A stretch of DNA of 64,000 nucleotides. Source: Chelonoidis abingdonii. Lineage: Eukaryota; Chordata; Testudines; Testudinidae. Below the pieces are notes generated by a model that made no database searches, was not told where the DNA came from, and saw only the letters and a program-made list of their open reading frames with translations. The position numbers and the translations under genes are program-made. The stretch's first letter is position 1, and the number at the start of each line of letters is the position of its first letter. The stretch is from positions 177,162,541 to 177,226,540 of the forward strand of contig NC_133769.1 of NCBI RefSeq assembly GCF_003597395.2, written 5' to 3'. Positions 35,401-49,047 of this stretch are shown here, piece after piece.

Positions 35401-35762
35401 GTGCGCATTTGTTGGATTCATTTATTTATGAAAAGCTGAAGTCTGAGTCAGCATTCATATGAAAGGATTTTTGAATTGTTCCAATACAATAGCTCTTTTG
35501 TAGCCCATGCACTGCATTATTTTTAGCTACTGTCTTATGCTACATCTCATGGTATATTTACAAGTGTTATCCTTGATGAAAACCACAGTCTCCTCATAGG
35601 AAAATGGAGCTTTTAAAAACAAAAAAACATAACTTACTTCCTCATCCTATAAATGTTCTTTTTTATTGTAAATCTTTTGTAAATTGTACATTCTTATGGG
35701 GATATTCTTCAGTAACATATGGGAAGTACAATAGATTCCCTGAGGCCAAACGTTACAGTGGG
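32413..35762. other. Intron stretch with a pyrimidine-rich tract
   Basis: A single hAT-type end (cagtggttctcaaactc) occurs at 32686 without a clear partner. 32744-33180 is strongly pyrimidine-rich with a small CA/CG repeat at 32924-32950; the open frames there follow from its biased composition. A G-run lies at 33603-33614. Nothing else was recognised. Confidence 0.55.
32744..33180 (+). repeat. Pyrimidine-rich low-complexity tract
   Basis: Long runs of C and T such as ttttctctctcatctctttt dominate. The strand asymmetry could favour triplex formation, but nothing in the sequence shows that. Confidence 0.65.
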
Positions 35763-36230
35763 TTCATAGATTCTAAGGCCAGAATCCATTTATGATCATC
35801 TAGTAATGGACTTCCTACAAAACACAGGCAATCTCACCAGGGCTGGCTCCAGGCCACAGCACGCCAAGCGCGTGCTTGGGGTGGCATGCCACGGAGGGCA
35901 CTCTGCGAGTTGCCGGGAGAGCGGGAGCCAGCTCCAGTGGAGCTCCCGCAGGCGTGCCTGCAGAGGGTCCGCTGGTCCCGCGGCTCTGGTGGAGCATCCG
36001 CAGGCACACCTGCGGGAGGTCCACCGGAGCCTCAGGACCAGCGGATCTCCCGCAGGGATGTCTGCGGGAGCTCCACCGGAGCCGCGGGACCGGCGAGCAG
36101 CAGAGCGCCCCCCGGAGCGTGCCGCCGTGCTTGGGGCGGCGAAATTGCTAGAGCCAGCCCTGAATCTAACTTCACCCAGTGATTCTGGCATGTAACCTAA
36201 CAACTTGTGTTACAAGATACAGTTTTTCTT
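35763..36230 (-). mobile_element. CR1 fragment split by a hAT MITE
   Basis: The plus strand reads tcatagattctaaggccaga, then atgatcatctagtaa and aaaacacaggc. It resumes after the insertion as ttcacccagtgattctggcat. This is the complement of a CR1 3' end. Confidence 0.7.
35838..36162. mobile_element. GC-rich hAT MITE with internal repeats
   Basis: The ends are CAGGGCTGGCTCCAGG and GCTAGAGCCAGCCCTG, flanked by aatctcac (35830-35837) and aatctaac (36163-36170). The interior repeats GGAGCTCC, CCGCAGG and GGTCCGCTGG blocks in both orientations. Overlapping open frames on both strands (for example 35806-36195 and 36203-35796) are a by-product of GC content. Confidence 0.85.
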
Positions 36231-38414
36231 ATAAACAACATGCAAAACAGAATAATTCCAAAAACCAAAACACCAAGAACTTTTAAAACAAGAGTAAATA
36301 AAAAAGAGTAAGAAAAACACGTAGACCGAGCAGTTTCTCCCTAATTTTGCCTTTTTGTTTCCTTTCTTCCCCTTTTTTGTTTTTTTCCTTAGTGACATAG
36401 CAAACTCTGCTCTGTACGTTATAATTGCTTTAAAAAGGGGAAGGGTTTGCTATACTGTGTGATTTCACTTGTGTCTATATGTTCCTGTACACCCTCTCAA
36501 GAATTATTTTATGTTGTTACTTAAGAGGTCTGTGTGTTCCTGTATCATCCTTTCAGGTCAGGAATGTGGTTAGTTGGTTAGCTGATGCCTGGTATTACTA
36601 TTCTAACAATGCCTACTTTGGTTTATACTGTTAGCCATGCGTAGTGCTCCAGCAAGGCCTATAATGGCACAATATCTTATTGTGATTCTTTTAAAAGAGG
36701 CTTTTCAAACCTGATTCTGCCTTGTATTTATCGATACAATATTCAATAAGAATTAATCAAATAGAATTGTTGAGTTATTTCTCCTGTCCTATTGAATGTT
36801 AAAATTTCTCTAATAATCTTGAACTCTATTCTCTTACCCCAATGAATGAAGAGAATCAAGTCCTTAAAATGTTATTTGTACCACCTTCTGAGTACACTAG
36901 GGGTCCTACTATGTCTTCTACCTGACTGGCAAAATGAAAAAGATAAGATCCTTGCCACCAAATCTAGCCACAATAATAGAGTAAAAGGATTTTGGTAAAC
37001 TGTCTTCTCTCTTGTCTGTTTATAAAAAGTGTAAGGGAGACATGGACAGGGCAGACGATAGGACCTTGTGAAGTCTTATGTATAAAGTTTATGTTGATGT
37101 TTATACTAGAAATGGACCAAATGCTGTTTGTTTATCTGAACATCTGTGAATCTGGCTCAATTACAAGTCCCAAAGCAACCCAGTAAAGCCAACATTTTGT
37201 TCTTCCAGCCTAATAGTAGTGATGAGTTTAATCAAATTAATTATATGATTTGCTGAATTAAAAAAAGAATATATCAAATGCCAGCCAAAAGTATAAAACT
37301 GATTTTTCATTGTGGAAGCTACTATTCAGGCTGGACAGAAAGTCTTTTTTAGCTCACTTTCTGATCTTTCTAGCTGAACTGAAAAGAAAAACTAGAACAG
37401 ATCAAAAGTTCTCAGAGAATGAATGCTTTTCTGCTGTTTTTGGAGCGTACACAAAGACCAATGCTAGGGGATTTACTTTTAGTTGGAATACTTCAGCCTT
37501 CCTTTGCAGAAAATTATTGGTTTGATATTATCATTATAATGACTTTGGATCACAATTTGAAGGGGGGAGGAGCATATTTGCATTACTACAGTTAAACATA
37601 TTTGCAAGGAACATTTTCTCAGTTATATGTAGAACATAATGTGAGAATTTGATATCAAGATGTTTTCAAGGTGGAATTTTTGGCAGTACTGTAATTCCTT
37701 TCCTTAAGTCCAGCATTTTTCCTCTCTCTCTGTTAAATGCAGTTATTTCCAGCATAATTATTTAGACAGTGTCTCTGTACAAACATTACTAATTTCAGGT
37801 GAATTCTTTGACTTTTGTTCATGGGTTTAAGTGAGTAGACCTCGAAGGGGCATCTTGTATGGATAAGTAATTGCAGGAATGGGCCATTATTTCGTTCTGC
37901 CTTTTTTTAAAAAATTCTTATCAATGCAGCATACATCGGACAATTTTCTTAATTGTAAGAGAAAAGTGTGAACTAAGCACAAGGCTAGGAAACAGAAATT
38001 GTAAGAGTTCTAATTCTGCCTCTGAAACTCTTGCTTTTTTAACTTAGGCAAATAATTTTAGGCCTAATTTTTAAACATACTGAGCATTCAAAAAATATAC
38101 CTGTAATCACTGGGAATTGCAGGTGTTCAGTATCAGCGTCTGAAAGTCAGATCTTCAACCTTTGTATCTATTTTTATTTTTGTTAATGGGGTCTTATAAA
38201 GGGTACTTATTTGTGGTTTGTAAAGCACTCTTCAGAGGAAAAGTACCAAATAGTAGTTTTGCAAAAAAAAGAACTTTATGTAGCTTAATGATTTTCAGCA
38301 AACATTTTCCTGGTAAATGGAAATAGTTGTGAAATATTAAGTGTGAAAACCAACCATAATGATTTGCTTACCTTTCTGGAACAATCAGAAATGTCAGTGA
38401 ACCTCAAATAAATG
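36231..38414. other. Intron sequence with one palindromic repeat
   Basis: About 38058-38160 holds an imperfect palindrome with ggcctaatttttaaac, tactgagcat and, inverted, ggtgttcagtatc. It looks like a decayed dispersed reptile repeat. I see nothing else. Confidence 0.45.
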
Positions 38415-38422
38415 CTTTATAG

Positions 38423-39109
38423 CAGTGGTTCTCAAACTTTTTTTGTGCGGACCACTTGAAAATTGATAAGGGTCTTGGTGGACCACTTAATGATCTTTCC
38501 AAATGTTGTTTGTACCGTTAGCTAACTATTGTAAAGCACTTTGAATAAAAGCACTATATAAAACCCCCTTATAAATAATTAAGATTTTTTGTTCTACAAA
38601 TAAAAGTACACAACTCACATTTTAATACCAGTATTCTAACTTTTCTAATGCGATGGATATGCCCTCTCTCCCTGGACACAGCAGCCCCCGAGCTGGGGCT
38701 GGGAAGGAGAGGGGTCTTCCCCCACCACAGCAGCCACAGAGCTGATGCTGGGAAGGAGGGCCTTCTCTCCCTGGCAGCCCCAGCCCTGGACCTAGGGAAA
38801 GTCACCTCTCTGGCTGCCACAGCCCTGCACTTCCCAAATTCCCCCTACCCCATCTTCTCACCCCACTGCACCCTCCCACCTGTCCCTTATTCCCCACAAG
38901 GCCACCAGCTCACATCTGCATCTTCTCTAGGGTCCAGGAACCTAATTAGTGGAGCCACGCCTGTGCGACTCCACTAATTAGGTGGGTGGCCCTTCATTCT
39001 CTTGTGTGCGGCCGCCCAGGCACGCACCTTAGAGGGAACTATCTGCGGACCACCTGAATGGAGCTCATGGACCACTGGTGGTCAGCGGACCACAGTTTGA
39101 GAACATCTG
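38423..39109. mobile_element. Large hAT-type non-autonomous element
   Basis: The ends are CAGTGGTTCTCAAACTTT and ACAGTTTGAGAACATCTG. The flanks ctttatag (38415-38422) and ttttataa (39110-39117) match at six of eight bases. ggaccac words recur near both ends. The middle is GC-rich with CAGCAGCC-type repeats. Confidence 0.75.
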
Positions 39110-39117
39110 TTTTATAA

Positions 39118-42100
39118 GCTTTTATATAATGGCAGAGACATTTGGAGAATAGTTCAAAAGCAAGCTTGTTTTTCTGACTCAGGATATATAATGGTACGTT
39201 TGCCATGAATCTAAAGAAGGCAGCTCCAAACTGAGCTCTTTAACCAGCATATGCCAGAATGTTCATAATCTGGATATTGTCATGCTTACCTCTAGCCAGG
39301 ACTTTCTCCTATTTCAACAAGTACCCAAAAATACCACACTGCATTGCCAAAAGTCTTGAATAATTGATGTGATTTAAAAGGTCTTGAAAAGAGCAGCTCT
39401 ATGAAACTGTAACACAGTTCTTGTCCACAAAACATTGTTTGTGTACAGTTACCTCCCCTGAAGAGTTGTGGAAACAAGTGGAGATGTTAGCTACACGATT
39501 ATTTTTCATTCATTTGCATGGCTGACAATCAGAGTTGTCAAGAACGCAGCTTCTCTTTCTTATTCTTTTTTTGTTGAGTTCCAACCATACATATTACTGT
39601 ACAGAGCCCTGAGGAGACCAAGGGCATGCACTCAGAAAGCTTATAACCTATTTAGACAAATGAGATAAAAGCACTATATCAACCCACATGTCGCTTGGAG
39701 GATAGAGCACAGGTTTCAGGATTGAAGAGTTTAGAGGAGTCACCAGGAAGTCAATCTGAGTGCATATGGCTAGGAGGCTAGCTGCAGTTGCAGCATCTCT
39801 GTAAATGGTTCCATTAACAAAGAGTCAGTTTGGTTATACAAGCTTGGAGTCCTTTCATGTTATTAGCATGCAGTACATGACGCAGGAAAAAATAATAAAT
39901 GATCATGTAATTAAAGACTGTATCATAAAGCATATGCACAAGGGCGAAGAATTAAGATTAGACAGGCAAACTTAATTCAGGCATTTCTTAACTCTTGAGT
40001 GCTTGACTTTGAAACCTGAAAGTTCTTTTAATGTAGATTTTTTTTTTACATAATTAAGGTATGTAGGGTTTACAGAAAGAGTATATTTTGAGGAAGGCCA
40101 TGGAGGAGGACTAAAAGCAGTAGATTAGAAGCAATAGGAGCTAGGTTGGGAAGGTTGCTCCCAACATACGGGGCTGCATAGAAGCACAGATTAGAGTGAA
40201 TTGGGTGGGGAAGGGAGGACAGTTAGCTGTCCGCAGATCTATCCTGATGTTCTTCCAGTGAAGTTCATGGACAGTCTATTGTTCACTGTGCCCCATGCTG
40301 ATAGACATAGCATGCTGATCGTTAATCTGTCAAGTCATACCCTTAAACAAACTGAGAAAAATCCTATTGCCCAGAATTCCAGAGCAAATAGAAGTGATAT
40401 TTGGAAAAGGAAAGCATCAGATCTCTTTCACCTTGAACAAGGGTTACTGGAGTGGGCTGAGCAACATCTGGCACAACCACATTGAGCTGCCATTCAGAAA
40501 GAAGGGTGGCAGGAGGGCTAAGCAGGAGTGTGGAGGAAAGAGCTGAGTTGTCTCATGGATGGGGAAAGAGAAGGAGCTGAACAGAGAATACAAAATATTA
40601 TCAAAGTCACTTAAGAAGATGGCAACATCAAGCTCTTGCTGAGGTCTGTCAGGAAGCACTGAGCTATTTCAAAGGTATCCTGATTGCTTATCAGGCCAGA
40701 GCACTGAAGCCAGTGATCCAAAATTATTATTTGGGTGTCATCTATTTGGACTAAGTTTCAGAAACTGAGTCAAGGCCTGATGTGTATTCCAAGTCGCAGG
40801 TATTCTTAAACTGATTAAGACAAGCAAAATTGTGGGCACATTGTTTCATGATAGATTTAATCACCGTTATGATTTAAGTCTCTTTTATTCTTCAAGAAGA
40901 TGATCTCTTGTTGTCTGAAGCTAAAATAAAGGAGAAAAACCTGGGAAACATGCAGGGTGTCACTGGGCTATAGCAACCATCATACCCATGTTTTCAATGC
41001 TTTGACTCCACACAATGACATAGTGGTAGAGAAAAAGAATTGGAGCATTAGGGCAATATGCCAATTAACAATCTGCTAAACCGCTTTATATAGATATTGA
41101 ATGAGAAGGGAAAGGAGAATGCCCTCTGCCAGCTGTTGCCTCTACATTCATATTTATATATTACCCCATGACAAATATCAGTGGACATACATGTTTAACA
41201 AAGATTTGAACCATCTGGGCACCTCCCTTTCAAGGTATATTGCTCTTCATAGATAGTCTCATTATCGGTAGCTCTGCCATGTTTGAATGTGAGATTTTCA
41301 TGACAAACTTAACCAAAACAAGTCCACACAGACATACATGTAGTAAAACACATGCCAGGACTTGATAGATTCTATGTGAATAGCCTCAGTGTAGCGCTTT
41401 CTACCTTCATCAAGCTATTATTAACTGTCTTAAGGGGCAGCAGTATTGCCAACTCTAGCCATTTTATTATGAATCTTGCAATATTTGGTGATCTCGCTTT
41501 AAAGCCCCAGTTCCTAGAGTCATGTGATTACATGAGAATCTCAGCTTTCATTTAACAAAAGTAAATTTCTAGTCCTTAGAGTTGCAGTGAAAAGCTTGAA
41601 AAATTACCTGACTGTGCCTTAAAGGCTCAACAAGCAGAAGGCAAATAAAAGAACTTAAAATGTTGTTACCTTTACAAACTCATTATTTTGGTGACATTCT
41701 CATGCTTTTTTGAATGCTTCGGGTTGGCATTACTGAGAGGACTAGGAACAAAGTCTAAGGGACCCCTGAACAGCAGCCAGTACAAGTAGAAAAGTGCAGT
41801 AGTGTTTCTGTATGATCTGATCTAGATTTCCAACTAGATGGACATTATTCACTATATTTAGGCATTAGAATTTTTGCCGGAATTTGAATAGGAACTGAAA
41901 TTATGTAATAAATTATTTCAATCTTAGATGGATGGTGGCAATAACATTTTAATTTCTAGTGAAGCAAATGTCAAAACTAAACATACAAGATCAAGAAAGT
42001 ATCAGACACTGAGAGGAAGAGAAAATGAGAATCCTTGACATAATAGTCCAGAATGGAGCAAGCAGAATGCAGAGAAATGCTGTTAGACAGTTGAAGCAGC

Positions 42101-45100
42101 AGCAATATTTAATATTAATTTATTTGAGAATAAGATCACAACCCAAAAATTGGGGCCACCAAATTTTCTAATCTGCAAACCAAATTTGAAGTCACAGCTG
42201 CCTCCTGACTCAGGATGAGAATTGGTTTTTCTATCCTGTTGAGCTCTGCTGAATCCCTTTGGTTTACTTTCTCTCCTGGTGCTTGATAACTGAATGCGTT
42301 TTTCTGCACATACTGTAGACACCCCAGGCACAGTTGTGCTAGTAGGTGTCCCATGTATCCACTGGAATCCAAATGGTCTTGCTGCCATCCCAAAGAACCT
42401 TTAAATCCATTTCCTTTTTCATTACATAAATGTTAACAGATTATTGAGTCAAGGAGAAATGGAGACCATATGTTTCTATTAAAGCACAGAAAAGAGACTG
42501 CCTACAGAAGCTTCATTTATAATATATTCAGGCTGTCGTTATAAATCTGTCATTGCCAGACACCTGTGCGCTAAGGCAAGAGTCCAGCCAACTTTGGCAT
42601 AGTTTAGCCAGATGGACATGCTTTATTTGCATGAAGTCCGAATGCTAAGAGCACAATTCCCAACTAAGAATTCTTAAAATAGCATTCTCCCCATGAACAT
42701 ATGGTTGAAAGGATCTGCCTTTGCTAATCTAGCACTCTTTCAATTAACTTTTTCTTTTTTAAAAAAAGGAAAAATAAGCATCCTTAGCACATTTTAGGCT
42801 GTTTTGAATGAGGTGGTTACTGTAATGAAATCAACACACCTGTTTTTATCTATCTGCAGGAGACCTTCAGAAAAGGTCAAAACAAGTTTGCACAGCTGGC
42901 TGAGGGTTTTTTAATATTAATTGATTGGTGGTACATGAAACCACCATTGACCATTGACAAGATAGGTGGGTAACAATTTCTGTAAATAAATGCTACTTAA
43001 AATAAACCAAAGCTGGTCAAATACCAATGGCATTTCTGGTACCAGAAAAGTACGATCTTGCTTGTTATGAAAAGTGCCTTCTGTGCCTTACTGCAATATA
43101 TCACCAAAGTGACAACTAATACATTATATAGTACAATGAAATATCCCCTGAGCAATGTACAGTGATGATGAATTATGCTAATATGTTGTTGTCATTACAT
43201 TATCACAAAGATGATGATTTAATATGATGTATCATCAGGGAAAGATAATGTGATAGTGTATTACTCAAAAGATTATGCATCCATAGAGGACCAGTAGATT
43301 GAACTGTTGTATAGTGCCCAAGGTGTCCCAGTCTCAGAACTGATGGTTTGGTATTAAAATGTCTCAAGGTTCTTAAAAGAAGTTCAAGAAGGTTGGACCT
43401 ATGAGGTACAATAATAAGAAACATTGTTATTGTCAGAATTATGAGTCAGATCCTCAGCTTGAGTAAATCAGTGTATCTCATTGATTTAAGTAGAGCTACC
43501 ATTTTGTATGTCAGCTGAAGATCTGGCCCTGTACAGTAGATTTAGGCAGAATGATAGTGAACTACAGACTAAAAGTCACTCTGTGCCCTTTATTCAAATA
43601 TCTGACAGAGATTTAGTTCCACCTGGTTGTCTACAGCAAAATTTAATCTTATTTTCATGCCAAATTATTCATCATCAAACAGATGGTTATCCTGTTATTC
43701 AAGAATATGCTCGTGGCATACTGCAGCGATCTATGGACTATTTTCAGTATGTCACTGAACCAAACTGAAACATTACTCAGAAGCATCTAATTTATTTAGT
43801 CAGCAAGCTAGTATTTCCCATAATTTCCTTCTAGTATTTTGGTAATTTGTTGACTTTCATTTATGCTGTGTAATGGTAGAATAGCACTGACACCAGCTGA
43901 GTTTAATATGGTCTAACATATCTCCCTCCATAGCAGAATACTTCAACAATAGAATAAAAAATATACTATATATGAATATTTCCCACTGAGTCACATACAC
44001 TTTGGGTTCATTATGAGACATGAGATTGAATGATAAAGATTCCCAGCAAGTTGGTAGAGTTTGCATCTTTTTTTAAAAAGTGAATTTATTTCTGGTGGAA
44101 TATGTCGTTGTGAAGGTTCTAGAAACTAACGTTATCTCTCCACAGAACAGCTATAGCGGTACAAGCCTCCACCGACTGTCCCACTAGTATTCTGCAACAC
44201 TGACCAGGAATGCTATCTGAACAGCTGAGAGTCAGTCAGTCCCTATAGCCATTCAGTCCTTGTTCTTGTGCTGAGATTTCCAACAATGGGACAGAATTAG
44301 TGCCTACTGTTGGTGTTTTTTGTGATATAGACAACTGGAATGAGATCAGCAAACTGATTTCTCATGACTCACTAAAGACCCATCAGTGTTATCATAGTCT
44401 TGCATCAACACAGCCTGTAGTGAGGTATTCCGAATTAAACAGAACTTTTAAAATTCAACAAAAAGTGCATTTTTAAAATAATATATAATACAAAATAATC
44501 CTGTTTATTCTTTCTTTAAGATGTATTTGATTCTGATGAATTCTTAAATTACGCTCACGTGAACTAAATGTAACCTGAAGAATTGACAAACTGTTTCAGG
44601 TTAAAATGAGAAGTGATCTGATCCTTAACCAAAATTTGAACTGAACATTTTCTGATGTTCAGAAAAGTTTGGTTATCTTTTATTCATTACTCAGTATTAA
44701 TTCTCCTTTCCACTTCCTGATTCCAGCTGAGTCCAAATCCAAAATGATAACATACTTAGAAACTATGAGACTAATCACACATTATGAGACTAATGATCAC
44801 ATTCTGATCATTATCAACAGTGTTACAGCACTGGAACTATGACAAGCCTCCTCCTTGTTATGTTTCTGGCCCCTTTCTAAAATCAAGGTTTGAAGAAACA
44901 TTAGATAAGCAAGATACAGCGTACTCTGGAGAAAGCTAAATCTAAATTCTGCATCTGAGGTGCCTGGATTCTGCAACATTCTTATGCAGCAGATTGGAAA
45001 TTCTATCCTAGCTTCATTTAAGTAAAAAAATGAAGGTTTTGAATTAATTAAACTGAAAATGAATAATACAATAACAGTAACCCTAGTGTTAATTTTGCAT

Positions 45101-45398
45101 TTAAATTTGATTTATTTACTCTGTCCCAGCTTTCAGTATGGTGCAAATTTTGTAATGACAACTTATAACTGCACTGTAGAATTTTGGGGGGAACGGGGGT
45201 GAGATTTGGGTGTTATGGCAGCAAGGTAAGTGAAATAATTAATGTTGATATTTAAATTGTCATCTTTAGATTTCAGTTAAAAAATTATTGAGATAAATGA
45301 AACAGTTAATACAAGTCAGAGCTGTTGTTTCAGGCTATGTAGAGACTCAGGCAGACAACACTGTACATCAGTTGACACTGGGGTCCTGATTCTGTAAT
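39118..45398. other. Long intron stretch with little recognisable content
   Basis: Apart from the palindrome at 43445-43528, I see only short chance frames. 40080-40780 is slightly richer in purines. This is the longest stretch of plain intron in the window. Confidence 0.5.
43445..43528. repeat. Short palindromic repeat
   Basis: gtcagatcctcagctt at the left pairs with the inverted cagctgaagatctggcc at the right. The centre reads ctcattgatttaag. Confidence 0.6.
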
Positions 45399-45481
45399 CA
45401 GAGAATCATAGGGGTAGAAGGGACCATAAGGGTCATCTAGTCTAGCCTCCTGCCAATATACAGAATTTGTTCTGTCTAAGC

Positions 45482-46230
45482 CGGGGGTGGGCAAACTTTT
45501 TGGCCTGAGGGCCATATTGGGGTTGCAAAATGGTTTGGAGGGCCAGTTAGGGAAGGCTGTGCCTCCCCCAACAGCCTGGCCCCCCGCCCCCTATCTGACC
45601 CCTCCCACTTCCCACAACAGCCTGCCCCCCTCAGAACCCCTGACCCATCCAACCCCCCTGCTACTTGTCCCATAACCACTCCCTCCTGGGATCCCCCTGC
45701 TCCTAACCTCCCCGGACCTCACCCCTATCCAACACCCCCGCTCCAAGTCCCTTGACTGCTCTGACCCCTATCCACACCCCCACCCCATGACAGGCCCCTG
45801 TGACCCCNNNNNNNNNNNCCTATCCACACCCCCGCCCCCTGACAGGCCCCCCGGGACTCCCATGCTTATCCAACCCCTCCCTGTCCCCTGACCACCCGTC
45901 AGAACCTCCGCCCCATCCAACTGCCCCCTGCTCCCTGTCCCCTGACTGTCCCCCGGGATCCCCACCACTTATCCAACTCCCCGGTCCCAGCCCCCTTACC
46001 ATGCCACTCAGAGCAGCATGTCTGGCAGCTGTGCTGCCTTGCTGGAGCTGCTTGGCAGGAGCGCACAACCCCGCCCAGAGTGCTTCCCGCAGGGCGAGGT
46101 GGGGCTGCAAGGGAGGGGGAACAACAGAGGAGGAGCCGGGGACTAGCCTCCCCGGGTGGGATCTCAAGAGCAGGGCAGGACAGTCCCACGGGCTGGATGT
46201 GGCCCATGGGCTGTAGTTTGCCCACCTCTG
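45482..46230. mobile_element. hAT-type element with a C-rich core and an assembly gap
   Basis: The ends are CGGGGGTGGGCAAACTTT and AGTTTGCCCACCTCTG. The target duplication is gtctaagc (45474-45481) and gtctaaac (46231-46238). The interior from about 45560 to 46000 is a degenerate C-rich repeat (ccccctgacc, tatccaacccc). Confidence 0.85.
45808..45818. other. Run of 11 undetermined bases
   Basis: The bases are N. The flanks on both sides read almost the same (cctatccacacccccgcccc against ccctatccacacccccaccc), so repeat units may have been lost or joined here. Confidence 0.95.
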
Positions 46231-46679
46231 GTCTAAACCATCCAAGAGAAATGGGCTGTCCGGCCTCCTTTTGAAAACTTACAGCAAAGGAGCTTCCACA
46301 ACCTCCCTAGGCAGTCTCTTCTGTTAGGAATTTTTTCCTGAGATTTAATCTAAATCTGCTATTCTGTAGTTTGAATCCATTGCATCTTGTCCTGCCCTCT
46401 GTGGCAAGAGAGAACAGTTTTTCTCCATCTTTTTTATGGCAGCCTTCCAAGTATTTGAAAACCGCTATCGTCCTCCCTTAATATCTTCTTTTCCAAACTA
46501 AACATACCCAATTCTTTCAGCCTTTGCTCATATGGCTTGCCTTCCACCCCTTTGATCATATTTGTCACTTGCCTCTGGATCCTTTCCAGTTTCTCTACAT
46601 CCTTTCTATACATTGGTGACTAAAGTTGGACCCAGTACTTCAGCTGCAGCCAAACAAGTGCCGAGTAGAACGGTACTAT

Positions 46680-47031
46680 CATGAGAGAGGCCAAATTGGG
46701 TCAGACCAATGGTCCATCTAGCCCAATATCCTGTTTCCCGACACTGGCCAATGTCAGGGGCTTCAGAGGGAATGAACAGAACAGGGTAATCATCAAATGA
46801 TCCACCCCATCGCCAATTCCCAGCTTCTGGCAAACGGAGGGTAGGGACACTTCAGAGCATGATTTTGCATCCTTGGCCATCCTGGCTAATAGTCATTGAT
46901 GGACCTATCCTCCATGAACTTTTCCAGTTCTTTTTTGAACTCTGTTATAGTCTTGGCCTTCACAACATCCTCTGGCAAAGAGTTCCACAGGTTAACCTGC
47001 GTTCTGTGAAGAAATACTATGCCTCCCTTGA
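46680..47031 (-). mobile_element. Younger CR1 fragment inserted in the long CR1
   Basis: The plus strand gives ccaaattgggtcagaccaat and ccatctagcccaatatcctg, the complement of a CR1 3' end of another subfamily. It ends with ccacaggttaacctgcgt. The host CR1 reading resumes at about 47030, and a word like tacta borders both sides. Confidence 0.75.
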
Positions 47032-47060
47032 CTTGCATGCTATGCCTCTGTTAATGCAAC

Positions 47061-47686
47061 CTAAAATTGCATTTGTTTTATTTTTGCAACAGCTTCACAT
47101 TGCTGACCCATGTTGAGATTGTGATCTACCACAACTCCCAGATCCTTCTCCGCAATGCCACTTCCAAGACAGATATCACCCATTTTGTGTTTGTGCATTT
47201 GTTTTTTCTTCCCTAAGAGTAGCACCTTACATTTGTCTTTGTTGAATTTCATTTTCTTGTCTATAGCCCAATTCTCCAATTAATTAAGTTTCCTCTGAAT
47301 TTTAGTTCTATTGCTATCCTCCAAAATCTTGGCAACCCCCCATAGCTTTGTGTCATTGGCAAATTTGATCAGTATGCTCTCTGTTCCTACATCCAGGTCA
47401 TTAATAAAGATTTTAAACAACACCAGACACAGAACAGATTCCTGTGGAAACTCATTTGAAACCTCCCTCCAATCTGACATCATTCCATTAATAGTTACTC
47501 TTTGTGGTTGTATAACCAATTATGCATCCATGTAATGGTAGTTCCTCCAAGCCTGCATTTCTCCAGCTTACTTATCATAATGTCATGTGGGACTGTGTCA
47601 TAAACCTTACTGAAATCCAGGTATATTATGTCCACCATATTCCCCCTACCCACCAAACCATGTACCCTGTCAAAGAAGGAAATCAA
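47061..47686 (-). pseudogene. CR1 reverse transcriptase remnant
   Basis: Minus-strand frames read IIYLDFSKVYDTVPHDI, then MVIQPQRVTINGM, IFINDLDVG and IKFANDTKLWG. FANDT stands where the FADDTK-type active site of CR1 is expected, so one catalytic acidic residue is lost. The C-terminal part ends WAIDKKMKFNKDKCKVL and GIAEKDLGVVVDHNL. Confidence 0.85.
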
Positions 47687-48088
47687 GCTGGTTTGGCATG
47701 ATTTGTTCTTGGTAAATCCATGCTGGCTGCTAGTGATTACTTCCTAATCTGCCAGGTATTCACAAATTGAATGTTTTATCCATTGCTCTACTAGTAGTTT
47801 CCCAGGTATCGAAGTCAGGCTGACTGATCTATAGTTCCCTGGCTTCACCTTTTTACCCTTTTTTAAAGATGAGGACTGCATTGGCCCTTTTCCAATCTTC
47901 TGGCACCTCTTCTGTCATCCATGAGTTGTAAATATTACAGTGGCTCCTACATTTCTTCAGCTAATTCCTTCAGGACATTGGGTGAATAGCATCAGGCACT
48001 GCTGATTTGAATTCATTCAAATTGGTCAGAAGATCTCTGTGTTCTTTACTAATCCCAATCTGTATTCCTTCCCCTTTATTGTCTATGG

Positions 48089-48450
48089 CAGTGATTCTCA
48101 TGGGGGTACGCAGAGGTCTTCCAGGGGGTACATCAACTTATCTAGATATTTGCCTAGTTTTACAACAGGCTACATAATAAGCACTAGCGAAGTCAGTACA
48201 AACTAAATTTTCCTACTCACAATGAGTTGTTTATTCTACTCTATATATTATATGCTGAAATATTTATTTATTTTATAATTATATGGTGAAAATGAGAAGT
48301 TTTTTAGTTATAGTGTGCTGTGATACTTTTGTATTTTTATGTCTGATTTTGTAAGAAAGTAGTTTTTAAGTGAGGTGAAACTTGGAAGTATACAAGACAA
48401 ATAAGACTCCTGAAAGGGATACATCAATCTGGAAAGGTTGAGAGCCACTG
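48089..48450. mobile_element. hAT-type MITE with perfect target duplication
   Basis: The ends are CAGTGATTCTCATGGGGGTA and GGTTGAGAGCCACTG. The 8-base target gtctatgg is perfect at 48081-48088 and 48451-48458. The interior is AT-rich. The flanking CR1 can be read continuously once it is removed. Confidence 0.9.
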
Positions 48451-49047
48451 GTCTATGGTAATTTCACTAGTCATCTGGTCACATGTTAATTTTTTTGTGA
48501 GAAGGCTGAAGCAACATAGACATTGAGCAGCTCTGCCTTCCTATAATCTTCCATGACCACCTCACCTTCTCAATTGAGCAGCAGACCCACACTGCCCTTG
48601 ATCTTTCTCCTTTGTTTGACATATTTGAAGAACCCCTTCCTGTTGTCTCTAATATTGCTTGCCAACTTTACCTCCTTCTTTGCCTTGGCTTTCCTGATTT
48701 TGTGCCTGCACACTCATGCTGTTCCCATGTATACTTCCTTGATGACATGCCCCTCCTTCCATTTCCTGTATGTATCCCTTTTGGTTTTTAGATAACTAAA
48801 AAGCTCCACATTGGCCTCCTGTGGTTCTGCTTATCTTTCCTCTTTGTCAGAATAGCTTGAAGGTGGGCTGCTAGTATTACATCTTTTTAGGAACTGCCAG
48901 TCTCCTTCAACTCCTTTTCTTTCTAATTGGTCCTTCCATGGGACTTTGCCTGCTATTTCTCTGAGTTGGTTGAAATCTGCCTTTCTGAAGACCAGTGTCC
49001 TTGATTTGCTGTTCTCATTCCTTTTTTCCCTAGGATCTGGAATTCTG

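Noticed and set aside
35796..36203. Overlapping open frames of 90 to 135 codons on both strands
   Set aside because: They lie within a GC-rich hAT MITE with few stop codons by composition; no frame resembles a transposase.
45800..46245. Open frames of 108 to 141 codons, partly across Ns
   Set aside because: They follow the C-rich repeat inside a hAT element and include undetermined residues.
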